Assembly (NCBI RefSeq): GCF_000214825.1
Contig: NC_015581.1
Coordinates: 1,054,001-1,118,000, forward strand
Reading direction: 5' to 3'
DNA from: Thiomicrospira cyclica ALM1
GTDB lineage: Bacteria; Pseudomonadota; Gammaproteobacteria; Thiomicrospirales; Thiomicrospiraceae
Length of the DNA stretch: 64,000 nt
Shown one piece after another: positions 33,715 through 42,096 of this stretch. Position 1 is the stretch's first letter. Each line of letters opens with the position of its first letter. A model generated the notes under the pieces. That model had not been told where the DNA came from and did not search any database. It was given only the letters and a program-made list of their open reading frames with translations. Position numbers and translations under genes: made by a program.

Positions 33715-34813
33715 GAATGGGTAGTTTCGTTAAATCTTCTATTATGTGAATACCAAATTGGGCAAAGTATGGCTTAAATTGTTGCGCATAAGCATCGTCG
33801 GCATTAAATACACCGGTAACTCCGACATCATCTCGCAGCCACTTTGCCGTCAGCAAAACGGTCGAAATATCGCCAACAACTTGCGTATTGGGCGGTAAAT
33901 CGGCTAGCAGATATTCGAAGGCCACATCTTTCGGGATGATAGTGACCGCTGGATTTTTAGCCAGCTGGTGTTCATCATCAACCGCCTGCCTGGGGTGGTA
34001 TTTTACCGCAACCTTGACACCCTGCTCGGTGATTTTATCTAAATAGCGTCTAATCTGTTGCACGTAATCGAGCATTTTGGCTTGATCAGCCGGATGCGGT
34101 AGTAACAACAGCAAGCTTATGGCTGACAGTTCCTGCCGGGGTAATTGCTTGGTAATGTGACGACAGAGTGCCCTAATGGCCGGGGTTTGAAACCAGTCTG
34201 TTTTTAGGGTGTACAGTCTTTTGTGTTGCAGTAACGGATGGGCCTGCTGAGGCTGAAACAACCAGGCCTGGTTAATCCAGCTGGATGCGCCAATGGTTTT
34301 CGGTTCTTGCCACCAAAGGCCGTAAGTGAGTTTTTTTAGCCAGGCGTTAACTTGGTCTTTGCCGGGCTGTACCGGCCAACCGGCATAAGAGTAGAGTCCA
34401 TCATCTAAGTACCAGCCCTGGGTGGGTTTGCAGTCCGACATATTGATCTGTTTATTGGTCTGTTTCATTAGGTGCATGGCGTATTGAAATTCGATGCGGC
34501 GGTCAGAGCCGGTCGCAATAATATCTGGCTGAAATTCGGCAAGATCTTGTTGAATCGCATGAAAGTTCTGTTTGCGCTCGCGGAGTTTTGCACGCCCTTT
34601 GGCTTTGCCCGGTAAACAGGTTACTCGTTTAAAGGGTGAATCGGACCATTGCTCTAAGGCATTTAAATAGGGATTGTTGTCGGTATTTTTTTGATCAATT
34701 AGCCAGATTTCGGCTTGAAAACTGTCGCCATGTTGTTGGCGTAAATGACATGCCAGCGCGGCTGACACTAGAATATTTAACGGTGTGGAGGGAAAAAATA
34801 AGACCTTTGCCAT
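33701..34813 (-). CDS. GT52/polysialyltransferase-like glycosyltransferase 2
   Basis: Protein of 370 residues, paralogous to the adjacent gene. It has GWYLDDGLYSYAGWP (D-D-G), VKVAVKYHPRQAVDDEH (KxHP) and TQVVGDISTVLLTAKWLRDD (S/T motif). IGASSWINQAWLFQP corresponds to IGASKWIDSVWLMYP in the neighbour. The start overlaps nothing and is the upstream end of this minus-strand operon. An 86-bp gap separates it from the divergent gene at 34900. Confidence 0.68.
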   Translation of the reverse strand: MAKVLFFPSTPLNILVSAALACHLRQQHGDSFQAEIWLIDQKNTDNNPYLNALEQWSDSPFKRVTCLPGKAKGRAKLRERKQNFHAIQQDLAEFQPDIIATGSDRRIEFQYAMHLMKQTNKQINMSDCKPTQGWYLDDGLYSYAGWPVQPGKDQVNAWLKKLTYGLWWQEPKTIGASSWINQAWLFQPQQAHPLLQHKRLYTLKTDWFQTPAIRALCRHITKQLPRQELSAISLLLLLPHPADQAKMLDYVQQIRRYLDKITEQGVKVAVKYHPRQAVDDEHQLAKNPAVTIIPKDVAFEYLLADLPPNTQVVGDISTVLLTAKWLRDDVGVTGVFNADDAYAQQFKPYFAQFGIHIIEDLTKLPIHVSR

Positions 34814-34899
34814 GAATTCGCTATTAACTCAGTAATTGTTGTAATATTTTCATTTGCCGTTAAAATCGCACCATTCTAACAAATATCTCGCTATTAAAA

Positions 34900-35541
34900 A
34901 TGTCATTACCCATCTATCCAAGCTTTTTTGAAGTGCTCAAAAACCTGCGCCAGTATGAAAATATCGGCAGTTTATATACCCAAAACCTTTTCCGTGATTG
35001 GCGGTTGCGTCAAAACCGGTTAACCTGGCCTACAGCTAGTTTGTTTCATCCGGTTTTTATCAACCCGTTTGCTGTGCAAGGACTTATATCAAGCCGGACG
35101 CTCTCAAAGCGTGGTAATTTTTTAATGCATAGATTGGGTACTTTTCAAACAGGTGACTGGGACCAAAACCTTAGACCACTGAATGAGCATAATCTTTTTC
35201 ACCGTTTTAAACAACGTTTTGAAGAGCAATGTCCATGGCATGAGCTGGATGATTTTAAAAAATTGACCACAAAAGAACAGCAACAAGCTTTTTTGCGTCG
35301 CGGTCAGGAAGTAGATGAGTTATTTGAGTCTCTTAAAAGCAAAGGTTGTCAATGGTCACCGGACATTCTGCGCATCAATATTGGACGAGATGGACAAATT
35401 ATTCGTAACTCTCGTGGCCTACACCGTTCGATTTTGCTGCAAATTCTAGGACAAACACGTATGCCTGCTTACATTCATGTGATTCACAAGGACTTTGATT
35501 TAATCAAAATCAATGACGTTTTACTTCAACAAAATCAGTAA
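34900..35541 (+). CDS. ParB/Srx-fold-like protein, third copy, plus strand
   Basis: Protein of 213 residues, the only plus-strand gene between 1 and 39.6 kb. The C-terminal part has RINIGRDGQIIRNSRGLHRS and ILLQILGQTRMPAYIHVIHK, the D-G...G-x-HR pattern shared with the genes at 28066 and 28740. It is read divergently from the GT52-like genes and runs 32 bp into the 3' end of waaC on the opposite strand. No membrane segment is seen. The function is unknown. Confidence 0.62.
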   Translation: MSLPIYPSFFEVLKNLRQYENIGSLYTQNLFRDWRLRQNRLTWPTASLFHPVFINPFAVQGLISSRTLSKRGNFLMHRLGTFQTGDWDQNLRPLNEHNLFHRFKQRFEEQCPWHELDDFKKLTTKEQQQAFLRRGQEVDELFESLKSKGCQWSPDILRINIGRDGQIIRNSRGLHRSILLQILGQTRMPAYIHVIHKDFDLIKINDVLLQQNQ

Positions 35542-36547
35542 TAGCGCAGATGACATCTTCCACACCTAACCCCTCTAATGAGGCTTGCTCTTGACCAGGC
35601 TGAAACTTTTTAATGTAATTGGGTGCTAATGGTGAGCACAGGTGCGTGACCTTTTGCCCCAGTGCACCGACGCGTTTTGGATCCGTAACACGATAGAGCA
35701 CCACCAGTGGCACATCGAGCGCGGCGGCGACATGTGACAAGCCGGTATCTACCGAAACCACCGCTGTGGCGTGTTTTAGTAACCGCGCCATGTCATTGAG
35801 TTTTAGCGGTTCGGTTGGGCACCAGGCCTGCTGTTCCGTTAAACCGGCGGCGAGTCGTTGAGAACGCGCCTGTTCTTCGGCATTGCCCCAGGGCAGAATC
35901 ACTTGATAGCCTTGTTGATTGAGTTTGCTGATAAGCGCTTGCCAATAGTCTTCGGGCCAGTATTTGGTTGCCCAGGTGGTGCCGTGTAAACAAACGATGT
36001 AGCGCTGATGGTTCACCTGCGCTAGCGGCAACCAGGCCTGGTGATTTAATCCGTAACAAATCGGCGTGCTGGGCATTGGATAATTGAGGGCTTTGGCGAA
36101 GAGTTCGCGTAACCGTGTAATCGCATGTTGGTCTGTTGCGACCGAAATTTTTTGACCATAAAACACGCTGGCGAGTTTTTCGCGTGCCGATGCCCAATCT
36201 AGGCCCACTTTCTGGTCTTTGGGCGTGGCGATTTTTTGGGTAACCCAGGCACTTTTTAACAAGCCTTGCGCATCAATCACCAGGTCGTAATCTTGTTGGT
36301 TTACCTGTTCAAAGAAGACTTTGGCCGCTTGGCGAGTATGTTTTGCAAACGGCTGTTTGCGCCATTGGCGCAGATTAATCGGCAAGACGCGATCAACCAC
36401 TGGATGCCAAGCGGGGATTTCCGCAAAGCTCTCTTCCACTATCCAATCCACCACCAGGCCTGGTATCGCCTGCTGGGCATCGGTTAGTGCTGGGAAGGTG
36501 TGAAACACATCCCCCATCGACGACATTTTGACAAGTAGTATTCTCAA
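35510..36547 (-). CDS. waaC: Lipopolysaccharide heptosyltransferase I
   Basis: Protein of 345 residues of GT9. The N-terminus RILLVKMSSMGDVFHTFPAL closely follows the conserved WaaC start, supporting the TTG at 36547 as the true initiator. VIDAQGLLKSAW and VSVDTGLSHVAAALDVPLV complete the donor and acceptor sites. It adds the first L-glycero-D-manno-heptose to Kdo2-lipid A. The TTG lies in a TTGA overlap with the zeta-toxin gene stop. Three CAGGCCTG sites fall inside the gene. Confidence 0.92.
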   Translation of the reverse strand: MRILLVKMSSMGDVFHTFPALTDAQQAIPGLVVDWIVEESFAEIPAWHPVVDRVLPINLRQWRKQPFAKHTRQAAKVFFEQVNQQDYDLVIDAQGLLKSAWVTQKIATPKDQKVGLDWASAREKLASVFYGQKISVATDQHAITRLRELFAKALNYPMPSTPICYGLNHQAWLPLAQVNHQRYIVCLHGTTWATKYWPEDYWQALISKLNQQGYQVILPWGNAEEQARSQRLAAGLTEQQAWCPTEPLKLNDMARLLKHATAVVSVDTGLSHVAAALDVPLVVLYRVTDPKRVGALGQKVTHLCSPLAPNYIKKFQPGQEQASLEGLGVEDVICAITDFVEVKRH

Positions 36548-37149
36548 ACTTGAGTACCCTCATCAAAAAAGTCCTGCGCCCAATTTGGCAAAGCAGTCAA
36601 ATAACGCCGGACTAACTTGCCATCTGCAAACCTAGCAACCAGCATCGGTAACTCGCCATCAACTGTATTGTCATATAAATAAAACCTATCAACAAGATCA
36701 CGAGCTTGATAAGCGTTTATTATGGACTTTTGATAACGACTAATTATTTTATTAATTGGAACTTCGTGGCCACCTTCCAAAAATCTTTGCGCAATTCTTG
36801 AGGCATTGATCACTGGTGAATTTGTGCATATAAAAAATAATCTTATAAAATAACCTGCTTTTTTAGCTTGTTTTATAAAATCGAGCTTTTCTTCAGTCGA
36901 AAACACTGTTTCAAAAGCAATACTTTTTTTTTGTGACAGGAGTTCATAGCGCAACGCAGTGGCTTGCTTTGCTGCTTTAAGTACACTTGAGACATCATTC
37001 CAGCCATCAAAGTCATTTTGAGCAATAAAGTCAGGGTTAATGTAATGACACCCCTCGAACCACTCGTGCTCTAAACCTTGTTCAGTTATGGTTGTTTTTC
37101 CTGAACCATTAGGCCCCGCTACAATAATAAGACTAGGCTTCTTTTGCAT
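36544..37149 (-). CDS. Zeta-toxin-family P-loop kinase
   Basis: Protein of 201 residues with Walker A GPNGSGKTT at residues 12-20, YINPDFIAQNDF, AFETVFSTEEKLDFI and a basic RIAQRFLEGGHEVP segment. This is the zeta toxin / UDP-N-acetylglucosamine kinase layout. Zeta toxins phosphorylate UDP-GlcNAc and block envelope synthesis. It sits directly between waaC (TTGA overlap) and its putative antitoxin gene. Family relatives may also be housekeeping kinases, so toxin activity is inferred. Confidence 0.83.
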   Translation of the reverse strand: MQKKPSLIIVAGPNGSGKTTITEQGLEHEWFEGCHYINPDFIAQNDFDGWNDVSSVLKAAKQATALRYELLSQKKSIAFETVFSTEEKLDFIKQAKKAGYFIRLFFICTNSPVINASRIAQRFLEGGHEVPINKIISRYQKSIINAYQARDLVDRFYLYDNTVDGELPMLVARFADGKLVRRYLTALPNWAQDFFDEGTQV

Positions 37150-37312
37150 GTTTCTTCGTTTGTTTTATTCGAGCGATTTGATTGTGTAAGTCATTCATAA
37201 ATACTTCTATTGCTTTTTTTTGCTTTTGCCTTACTTTCTTTATCGCCTCACCCATCAAGCTGTTCAGCTCTTCATCAGTCGGCTCACGCTCATCTATAAA
37301 TTTGTAACTCAT
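37133..37312 (-). CDS. Putative antitoxin of the zeta-like toxin
   Basis: A 59-codon reading frame from ATG 37312 to TAG at 37133 that overlaps the zeta-toxin start by 17 nt. It begins MSYKFIDEREPTDEELNSLM, and the rest is a charged helix (EAIKKVRQKQKKAIEVFMND). Small acidic-then-basic helical proteins directly upstream of zeta-type genes are the usual antitoxins. No DNA-binding motif is evident. Confidence 0.7.
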   Translation of the reverse strand: MSYKFIDEREPTDEELNSLMGEAIKKVRQKQKKAIEVFMNDLHNQIARIKQTKKHAKEA

Positions 37313-37357
37313 ATGAACTTACTCCATGTTAAACCTTAACACCTCGTTGATACCAAT

Positions 37358-38326
37358 CTACTTCGCAAAATCCAAAAAGTGTTTGTTTTCGGTTAGCCAA
37401 CTGAGGTATTTGTGCACGCCTTCGGCGACGGTGTAGAATTTTTCGTTGTAGCCGGCTTGGCGCAAACGGCTGTTGTCCGCCTGGGTAAAACTTTGATACG
37501 CGCCTTTTAGATGCTCTGGGAATGGCACATATTCAATCTGCCCTTTACCGTGAAAGTTAATCACCGCTTCGGCAACATTTTTAAACGGCTCCGCCGCCGC
37601 CGGGCCAAGGTTAAAAATGCCGGATTTACCTGAGTTGGCCATAAACCATAAATTCACTTTTACCACATCATCGATATACACAAAGTCGCGGGTTTGCATG
37701 CCAGGTCCGTAACCGTCGTATTCGCCAAACAACTTCGGATTTTCGCCGCGCAGAATTTGATTATGTAGTTTAAACGCGACACTCGCCATATCGCCCTTGT
37801 GCTGTTCGCGCGGTCCATAGACATTAAAGTAGCGGAAACCGACAATTTGGCTTTGAGCCTTCGGCAAAATCTGGCGTACGTATTGGTCGAACTGAAATTT
37901 TGAATAACCATAGACATTTAGTGGTTTTTCGTACTGGCGTTCTTCGATAAAGCTCGGGCCATCGCCATAGGTGGCCGCAGAAGAGGCATATAAAAACGGA
38001 ATCTTGCGGTCTAGGCAATAGTGCAGCAAGTCTTTGGAGTATTGGTAATTGTTGTCCATGACATATTTGCCATCCCATTCCGTAGTCGCCGAGCAAGCGC
38101 CTTCATGGAATACGCAGTCGATTTTTGGCAGACCTTCTTCGGCAAAAATACGCGCTTGGAAGTCGTCCTTATCCAAATAATCCGCGATATCACAATCGGC
38201 GATGTTGATAAATTTTTTGCCATTTTTGAGATTATCGACCACCAAAATATCGCTGCGCCCCATCGCATTGAGCGCCTTGACGATATTACTACCAATAAAC
38301 CCTGCCCCACCGGTTACTACAATCAT
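37358..38326 (-). CDS. hldD: ADP-L-glycero-D-manno-heptose-6-epimerase
   Basis: Extended SDR of 322 residues: NADP-binding GGAGFIGSN at residues 6-14, the [20 protein letters not shown] block diagnostic of HldD, catalytic YGYSK ([11 protein letters not shown]), and [20 protein letters not shown]. It makes the ADP-L,D-heptose used by the two GT9 enzymes in the window. E. coli HldD has 310 residues. It is separated from the zeta module by 45 bp and from the kinase upstream by 57 bp. Confidence 0.95.
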   Translation of the reverse strand: MIVVTGGAGFIGSNIVKALNAMGRSDILVVDNLKNGKKFINIADCDIADYLDKDDFQARIFAEEGLPKIDCVFHEGACSATTEWDGKYVMDNNYQYSKDLLHYCLDRKIPFLYASSAATYGDGPSFIEERQYEKPLNVYGYSKFQFDQYVRQILPKAQSQIVGFRYFNVYGPREQHKGDMASVAFKLHNQILRGENPKLFGEYDGYGPGMQTRDFVYIDDVVKVNLWFMANSGKSGIFNLGPAAAEPFKNVAEAVINFHGKGQIEYVPFPEHLKGAYQSFTQADNSRLRQAGYNEKFYTVAEGVHKYLSWLTENKHFLDFAK

Positions 38327-38383
38327 GTTGCGTCCTAAATTAAGTTCTAGTTACTTTTTAATCAATTGTTTTATTTTATCACC

Positions 38384-39604
38384 TTAGTCACTTTGTCGCG
38401 CCAACCATTGCAAAATTGCCGCAAGTGTCGATAGGCTAATGCGCTCGTTAAGTTTTCTGGCATAAAATACCGCCGCAAAGAACATCATGTTGTATTTGAT
38501 GGTGGTTGATAAAGGGTGTGGATAGGTTGTTGCGTTAACTTGATCAATGATGTGTTCAAGCTGTTCAATGCAATAGATATTTTGGATCTTGGATAGTAAC
38601 AACATAATGTCATAACCGACTGGCAAATAACTGAAATTATCCCAGTCGATTAGCCAGCCTGATGCGGATAGGTTTTTACCATGAATATCGCCATGACAAA
38701 ATTGTTTCGGGTGTTGTTCTATACGCTCTAATTGATGTTTTAACCAATACCCATCCAATTCAAGACCAAACTGCTTCGCTAATTGCGCCTGCAATGTGTC
38801 TAACCGGTTCATACACCCTGCAAATAGCGGTATGTTATTTAGTTGCTGATGAGCGATAGGAAATTCAGTTACTAACTGGGGATGGGACTGTGTTAATTGC
38901 CACAAGATTTGTTGGATAGCCATACCGCGCTGGATTAGGTCATTTTTTGACTGTAAATCATCGAGCGGGTCGGTAATAAATTCAAAATAAGCGGCAACGA
39001 GTTGCTGACCCTCACGGATATCTATGAGCATCGGGACACGCGTGACTGCCGATGGTAATTTTGGCGCAACTTGGGTATAGAACCAGTTAATTAGTAACCA
39101 ATCTCGTCCTGTTTTAAGATAGATTTTTTCAAATAATAGGGTTTCGTTGCCAGCCTCTAGTTTCCGATAAACATTCAGGCTATCCAAGCCATGCCCTCGC
39201 CCATAAAAGGTTGCTTTTGTGTTCGGTAGTTTCAAATCTTTGTCAAAGTCGTGAATTAGTTTTTGAAAGTGGGCCATTTGGTTTGTGAGCTGTGCTACAT
39301 CAGTAGCATCTTTTAACTCTAACCAAGTTGCTGGTTGTTTCGAAAAAGCCGCCACTAATCTGGGGCTGGCTGATTGGCTTAACCAAGTTTGTAACGTCGC
39401 TTCATCTAGGGTTTGAAGAGGTAAATCTATAAACTGCTGATAGCTGGGGTCATCCACTAGGGCAGCCGTTGTTGCACTAGACCTTGGCAGCGACAAGGGA
39501 AGCGGCTTGGCGCCAAACAGCTTGACATAATAAAACTTGCCGACACCTTGCAAACATGACCAGGCATATCGTCTGGCATTTTTGATGAATTCTGCATTAG
39601 CCAT
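38384..39604 (-). CDS. APH-family phosphotransferase (LPS/sugar kinase candidate)
   Basis: Protein of 406 residues. The C-lobe HGDIHGKNLSASGWLIDWDN holds the Brenner HGD..N and the Mg-binding D, and FYGRGHGLDSLNVYRKL forms an N-lobe glycine-type loop. A tail of Arg- and Leu-rich helices follows. It lies between hldD and a divergent phosphatase-msbA-acyltransferase operon, so an LPS core or Kdo/heptose phosphorylation role is plausible but not shown. Confidence 0.78.
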   Translation of the reverse strand: MANAEFIKNARRYAWSCLQGVGKFYYVKLFGAKPLPLSLPRSSATTAALVDDPSYQQFIDLPLQTLDEATLQTWLSQSASPRLVAAFSKQPATWLELKDATDVAQLTNQMAHFQKLIHDFDKDLKLPNTKATFYGRGHGLDSLNVYRKLEAGNETLLFEKIYLKTGRDWLLINWFYTQVAPKLPSAVTRVPMLIDIREGQQLVAAYFEFITDPLDDLQSKNDLIQRGMAIQQILWQLTQSHPQLVTEFPIAHQQLNNIPLFAGCMNRLDTLQAQLAKQFGLELDGYWLKHQLERIEQHPKQFCHGDIHGKNLSASGWLIDWDNFSYLPVGYDIMLLLSKIQNIYCIEQLEHIIDQVNATTYPHPLSTTIKYNMMFFAAVFYARKLNERISLSTLAAILQWLARQSD

Positions 39605-39676
39605 AATGACTTGCTTACCCTTTTTGGCTTAAAAACGGTAGAATAAGCGAGTTTTTAATTGAATAGAACCCCGTTA

Positions 39677-40345
39677 ATGTCATCTTCTCATCAGCTTTCC
39701 GTAAAGCGCCGCATTTTAGCCACCTTACACGCCTGGTTTGTTGACCATGAGCTTATTCGAAAACTCTACCGTAATTTTTATCAGCTTAGCCCTGAGGCGT
39801 TTCGGAGTAATCACCCTTCAGCCGGTTTTATTCGCAAGCTTAAGGAACTGCATGGTGTAAAAACCATTGTGAGCTTACGTAAGGCCAATCAATCAGGCGC
39901 GCATTTGTTAGAAGCGGAGGCCTGCGAGAAGTACCAGGTCAGTTTAATTAATATTAAGCTGTCATCAAGACGCTTGCCCAAAATAAGTGAATTACAAGCA
40001 CTTAAAGTCATGTTTGATTCGGTGGAATACCCCATTTTGATGCATTGTAAATCGGGAGCCGACCGTGCGGGTTTAGCCAGCGTGCTGTATCGCATTACCC
40101 GTTTAGATGAGCCTGTCGCAACAGCGCGTGAAGAATTGGCCATTAAGTATGGTCATTTTCGTTGGGCTGATACCGGTCGTTTGGACTATTTTTTTGACTG
40201 CTATGAAAACTTTGCCAGCGAAAATCCGACGGTGTCATTTTGGGAGTGGGTGGATCATTATTACAATCCCGATGAACTTGCTAAGAATTTTAAAAGCCAA
40301 GGTTGGGCCAACCTAATCGTCAACGGTCTGCTACGTCGGGAATAG
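39677..40345 (+). CDS. Dual-specificity/tyrosine-type phosphatase
   Basis: Protein of 222 residues from ATG 39677, chosen over a TTG six codons upstream. The Cys phosphatase loop is MHCKSGADRAG (HC-x5-R), preceded by VKTIVSLR and followed by helices. The C-terminus WEWVDHYYNPDELAKNF is typical of the bacterial family found beside msbA. It may dephosphorylate lipid A intermediates or proteins. It lies 11 nt upstream of msbA. Confidence 0.85.
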   Translation: MSSSHQLSVKRRILATLHAWFVDHELIRKLYRNFYQLSPEAFRSNHPSAGFIRKLKELHGVKTIVSLRKANQSGAHLLEAEACEKYQVSLINIKLSSRRLPKISELQALKVMFDSVEYPILMHCKSGADRAGLASVLYRITRLDEPVATAREELAIKYGHFRWADTGRLDYFFDCYENFASENPTVSFWEWVDHYYNPDELAKNFKSQGWANLIVNGLLRRE

Positions 40346-40356
40346 GGCTATAAACT

Positions 40357-42096
40357 ATGTACGATAGACAATCATTAAAACTCTATGGCCAATTACTCCG
40401 CTACATCTTGCCTTACAAGAGCGCCATTGCCTTAACCCTGTTTAGCTTGGTATTGATTGCGCTTTTGGAACCAGCCACAGCCTATGTGCTCAAAGATCTG
40501 GTCGATGTCGGCTTAATTGAGCAAGACCCAAATAGTTTTGTGATTTTGCCCTTTCTGTTAGCCTTAGTGTTTATTTTTAAGGGTGTGTTTGAATACATCA
40601 GCAAGGTAGTGAGCCAATGGATTAGTGAACGCGCCACCTTGCAAATTCGTTTAGAAATGTTTGAAAAACTGCAGTTTATGACCTTAAAGAGTTTTCAGGA
40701 CACAACCTCTGGTCACCTTATGTCAAAAATCACCCACAATGTATCGCAAACCAGTCAAGCACTGGTAAATGCTTGGGTGGTTTTAATTCGCGATACGCTG
40801 ATGATTATCGCCCTACTCGCCTATATGCTTTATGTGTCCTGGGAGCTAACCCTATTAATGCTGGTTATTGCGCCGGTGGTGGCTTTTTTGATTAATAAAG
40901 CCAGTCAATTGATGCGTAAATACAGTCGAAAATCGCAAGAAAATATGGGTGCGGTGACACAACAACTGGAAGAGAGCATTCATGCCCATAAAGATATTAA
41001 AGTTTATGGCGCTGAACAGTATGAGATTGAGCGTTTTAATCAAGTGCTGGCGAAACAAATGCAATACAACGTAAAACAGGTTCGAGTTGCAGCACTCAAT
41101 GTACCCCTAGTGCAAGTTATTGCGGCCATCGCCCTGTCTTTTGTAGTGTACTTTGCCATGAAGCTGGCCGCAGATGGGGCCTTTACCCCGGGCGAGTTAG
41201 TATCTTTTATTTTGGCAATGGCGTTAACCTTTGACCCCATTCGTCGCCTAACTAGTGTCAATATCACCTTGCAGAAAGGTTTGGCGGCCGCAGAAAGTAT
41301 TTTTGAATTTTTAGCGATTACGAATGAAACCAACACCGGCACCCAGCAACCACCTATTAAAGGTGAACTACAGCTTAACAATTTGGTTTTTCAGTATGAT
41401 CGCGCTGAGCAACCGACCCTTAAAGGGATTCAATTAACCATCCCGGCTAACCAAACCACCGCCTTGGTGGGGGCTTCGGGCAGTGGAAAAAGTACCCTAG
41501 TCAATCTGATTGCCCGCTTTTATGCACCGACCAGCGGTGACATTTTATTAGATAACACCCCCTTGGCTGATATTGAGCTGGATTATTTGCGCCAGCATAT
41601 TGCTTTTGTGAGCCAGCATGTGGTGCTGTTTAATGATTCGATTCGGGCTAACATTGCCTACGGCCATGATGAGTTTGATGAAGCGGCGATTATCCAAGCC
41701 GCTAAGGATGCCCATGCCTGGGAGTTTATTGAAAAACTGCCGGATGGTTTGGATACGATGATTGGTGATAATGGCGCCCTGCTGTCGGGCGGTCAACGGC
41801 AACGCTTGGCGATTGCGCGAGCCTTTTTGAAAAATGCGCCGATTTTGATTTTGGATGAAGCGACATCCGCATTGGATAATCAAAGCGAGGCGATGATTCA
41901 ACAGGCGATGGCCAAATTACGCCAGAACCGTACGGTGATTATTATCGCGCATCGCTTAAGCACCATTGAACAGGCGGATCAAATTGCGGTGTTGGATCAA
42001 GGTGAACTGGTTGAATTAGGCACGCATCGTGACTTACTGGCACAACAAGGTGCTTACGCCAGGTTACAGCAACAGGGTGAACTTGGCAGTGGGTGA
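40357..42096 (+). CDS. msbA: Lipid A export ATP-binding/permease MsbA
   Basis: Protein of 579 residues (E. coli 582) with six transmembrane segments in the first ~330 residues. An ABC domain follows: Walker A GASGSGKSTL, signature LSGGQRQRLAIARAF, Walker B ILILDEATSALD and switch IIAHRLST. It flips Kdo-lipid A-core from the cytoplasmic to the periplasmic leaflet. The following acyltransferase gene overlaps its last codons by 8 nt. Confidence 0.95.
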   Translation: MYDRQSLKLYGQLLRYILPYKSAIALTLFSLVLIALLEPATAYVLKDLVDVGLIEQDPNSFVILPFLLALVFIFKGVFEYISKVVSQWISERATLQIRLEMFEKLQFMTLKSFQDTTSGHLMSKITHNVSQTSQALVNAWVVLIRDTLMIIALLAYMLYVSWELTLLMLVIAPVVAFLINKASQLMRKYSRKSQENMGAVTQQLEESIHAHKDIKVYGAEQYEIERFNQVLAKQMQYNVKQVRVAALNVPLVQVIAAIALSFVVYFAMKLAADGAFTPGELVSFILAMALTFDPIRRLTSVNITLQKGLAAAESIFEFLAITNETNTGTQQPPIKGELQLNNLVFQYDRAEQPTLKGIQLTIPANQTTALVGASGSGKSTLVNLIARFYAPTSGDILLDNTPLADIELDYLRQHIAFVSQHVVLFNDSIRANIAYGHDEFDEAAIIQAAKDAHAWEFIEKLPDGLDTMIGDNGALLSGGQRQRLAIARAFLKNAPILILDEATSALDNQSEAMIQQAMAKLRQNRTVIIIAHRLSTIEQADQIAVLDQGELVELGTHRDLLAQQGAYARLQQQGELGSG

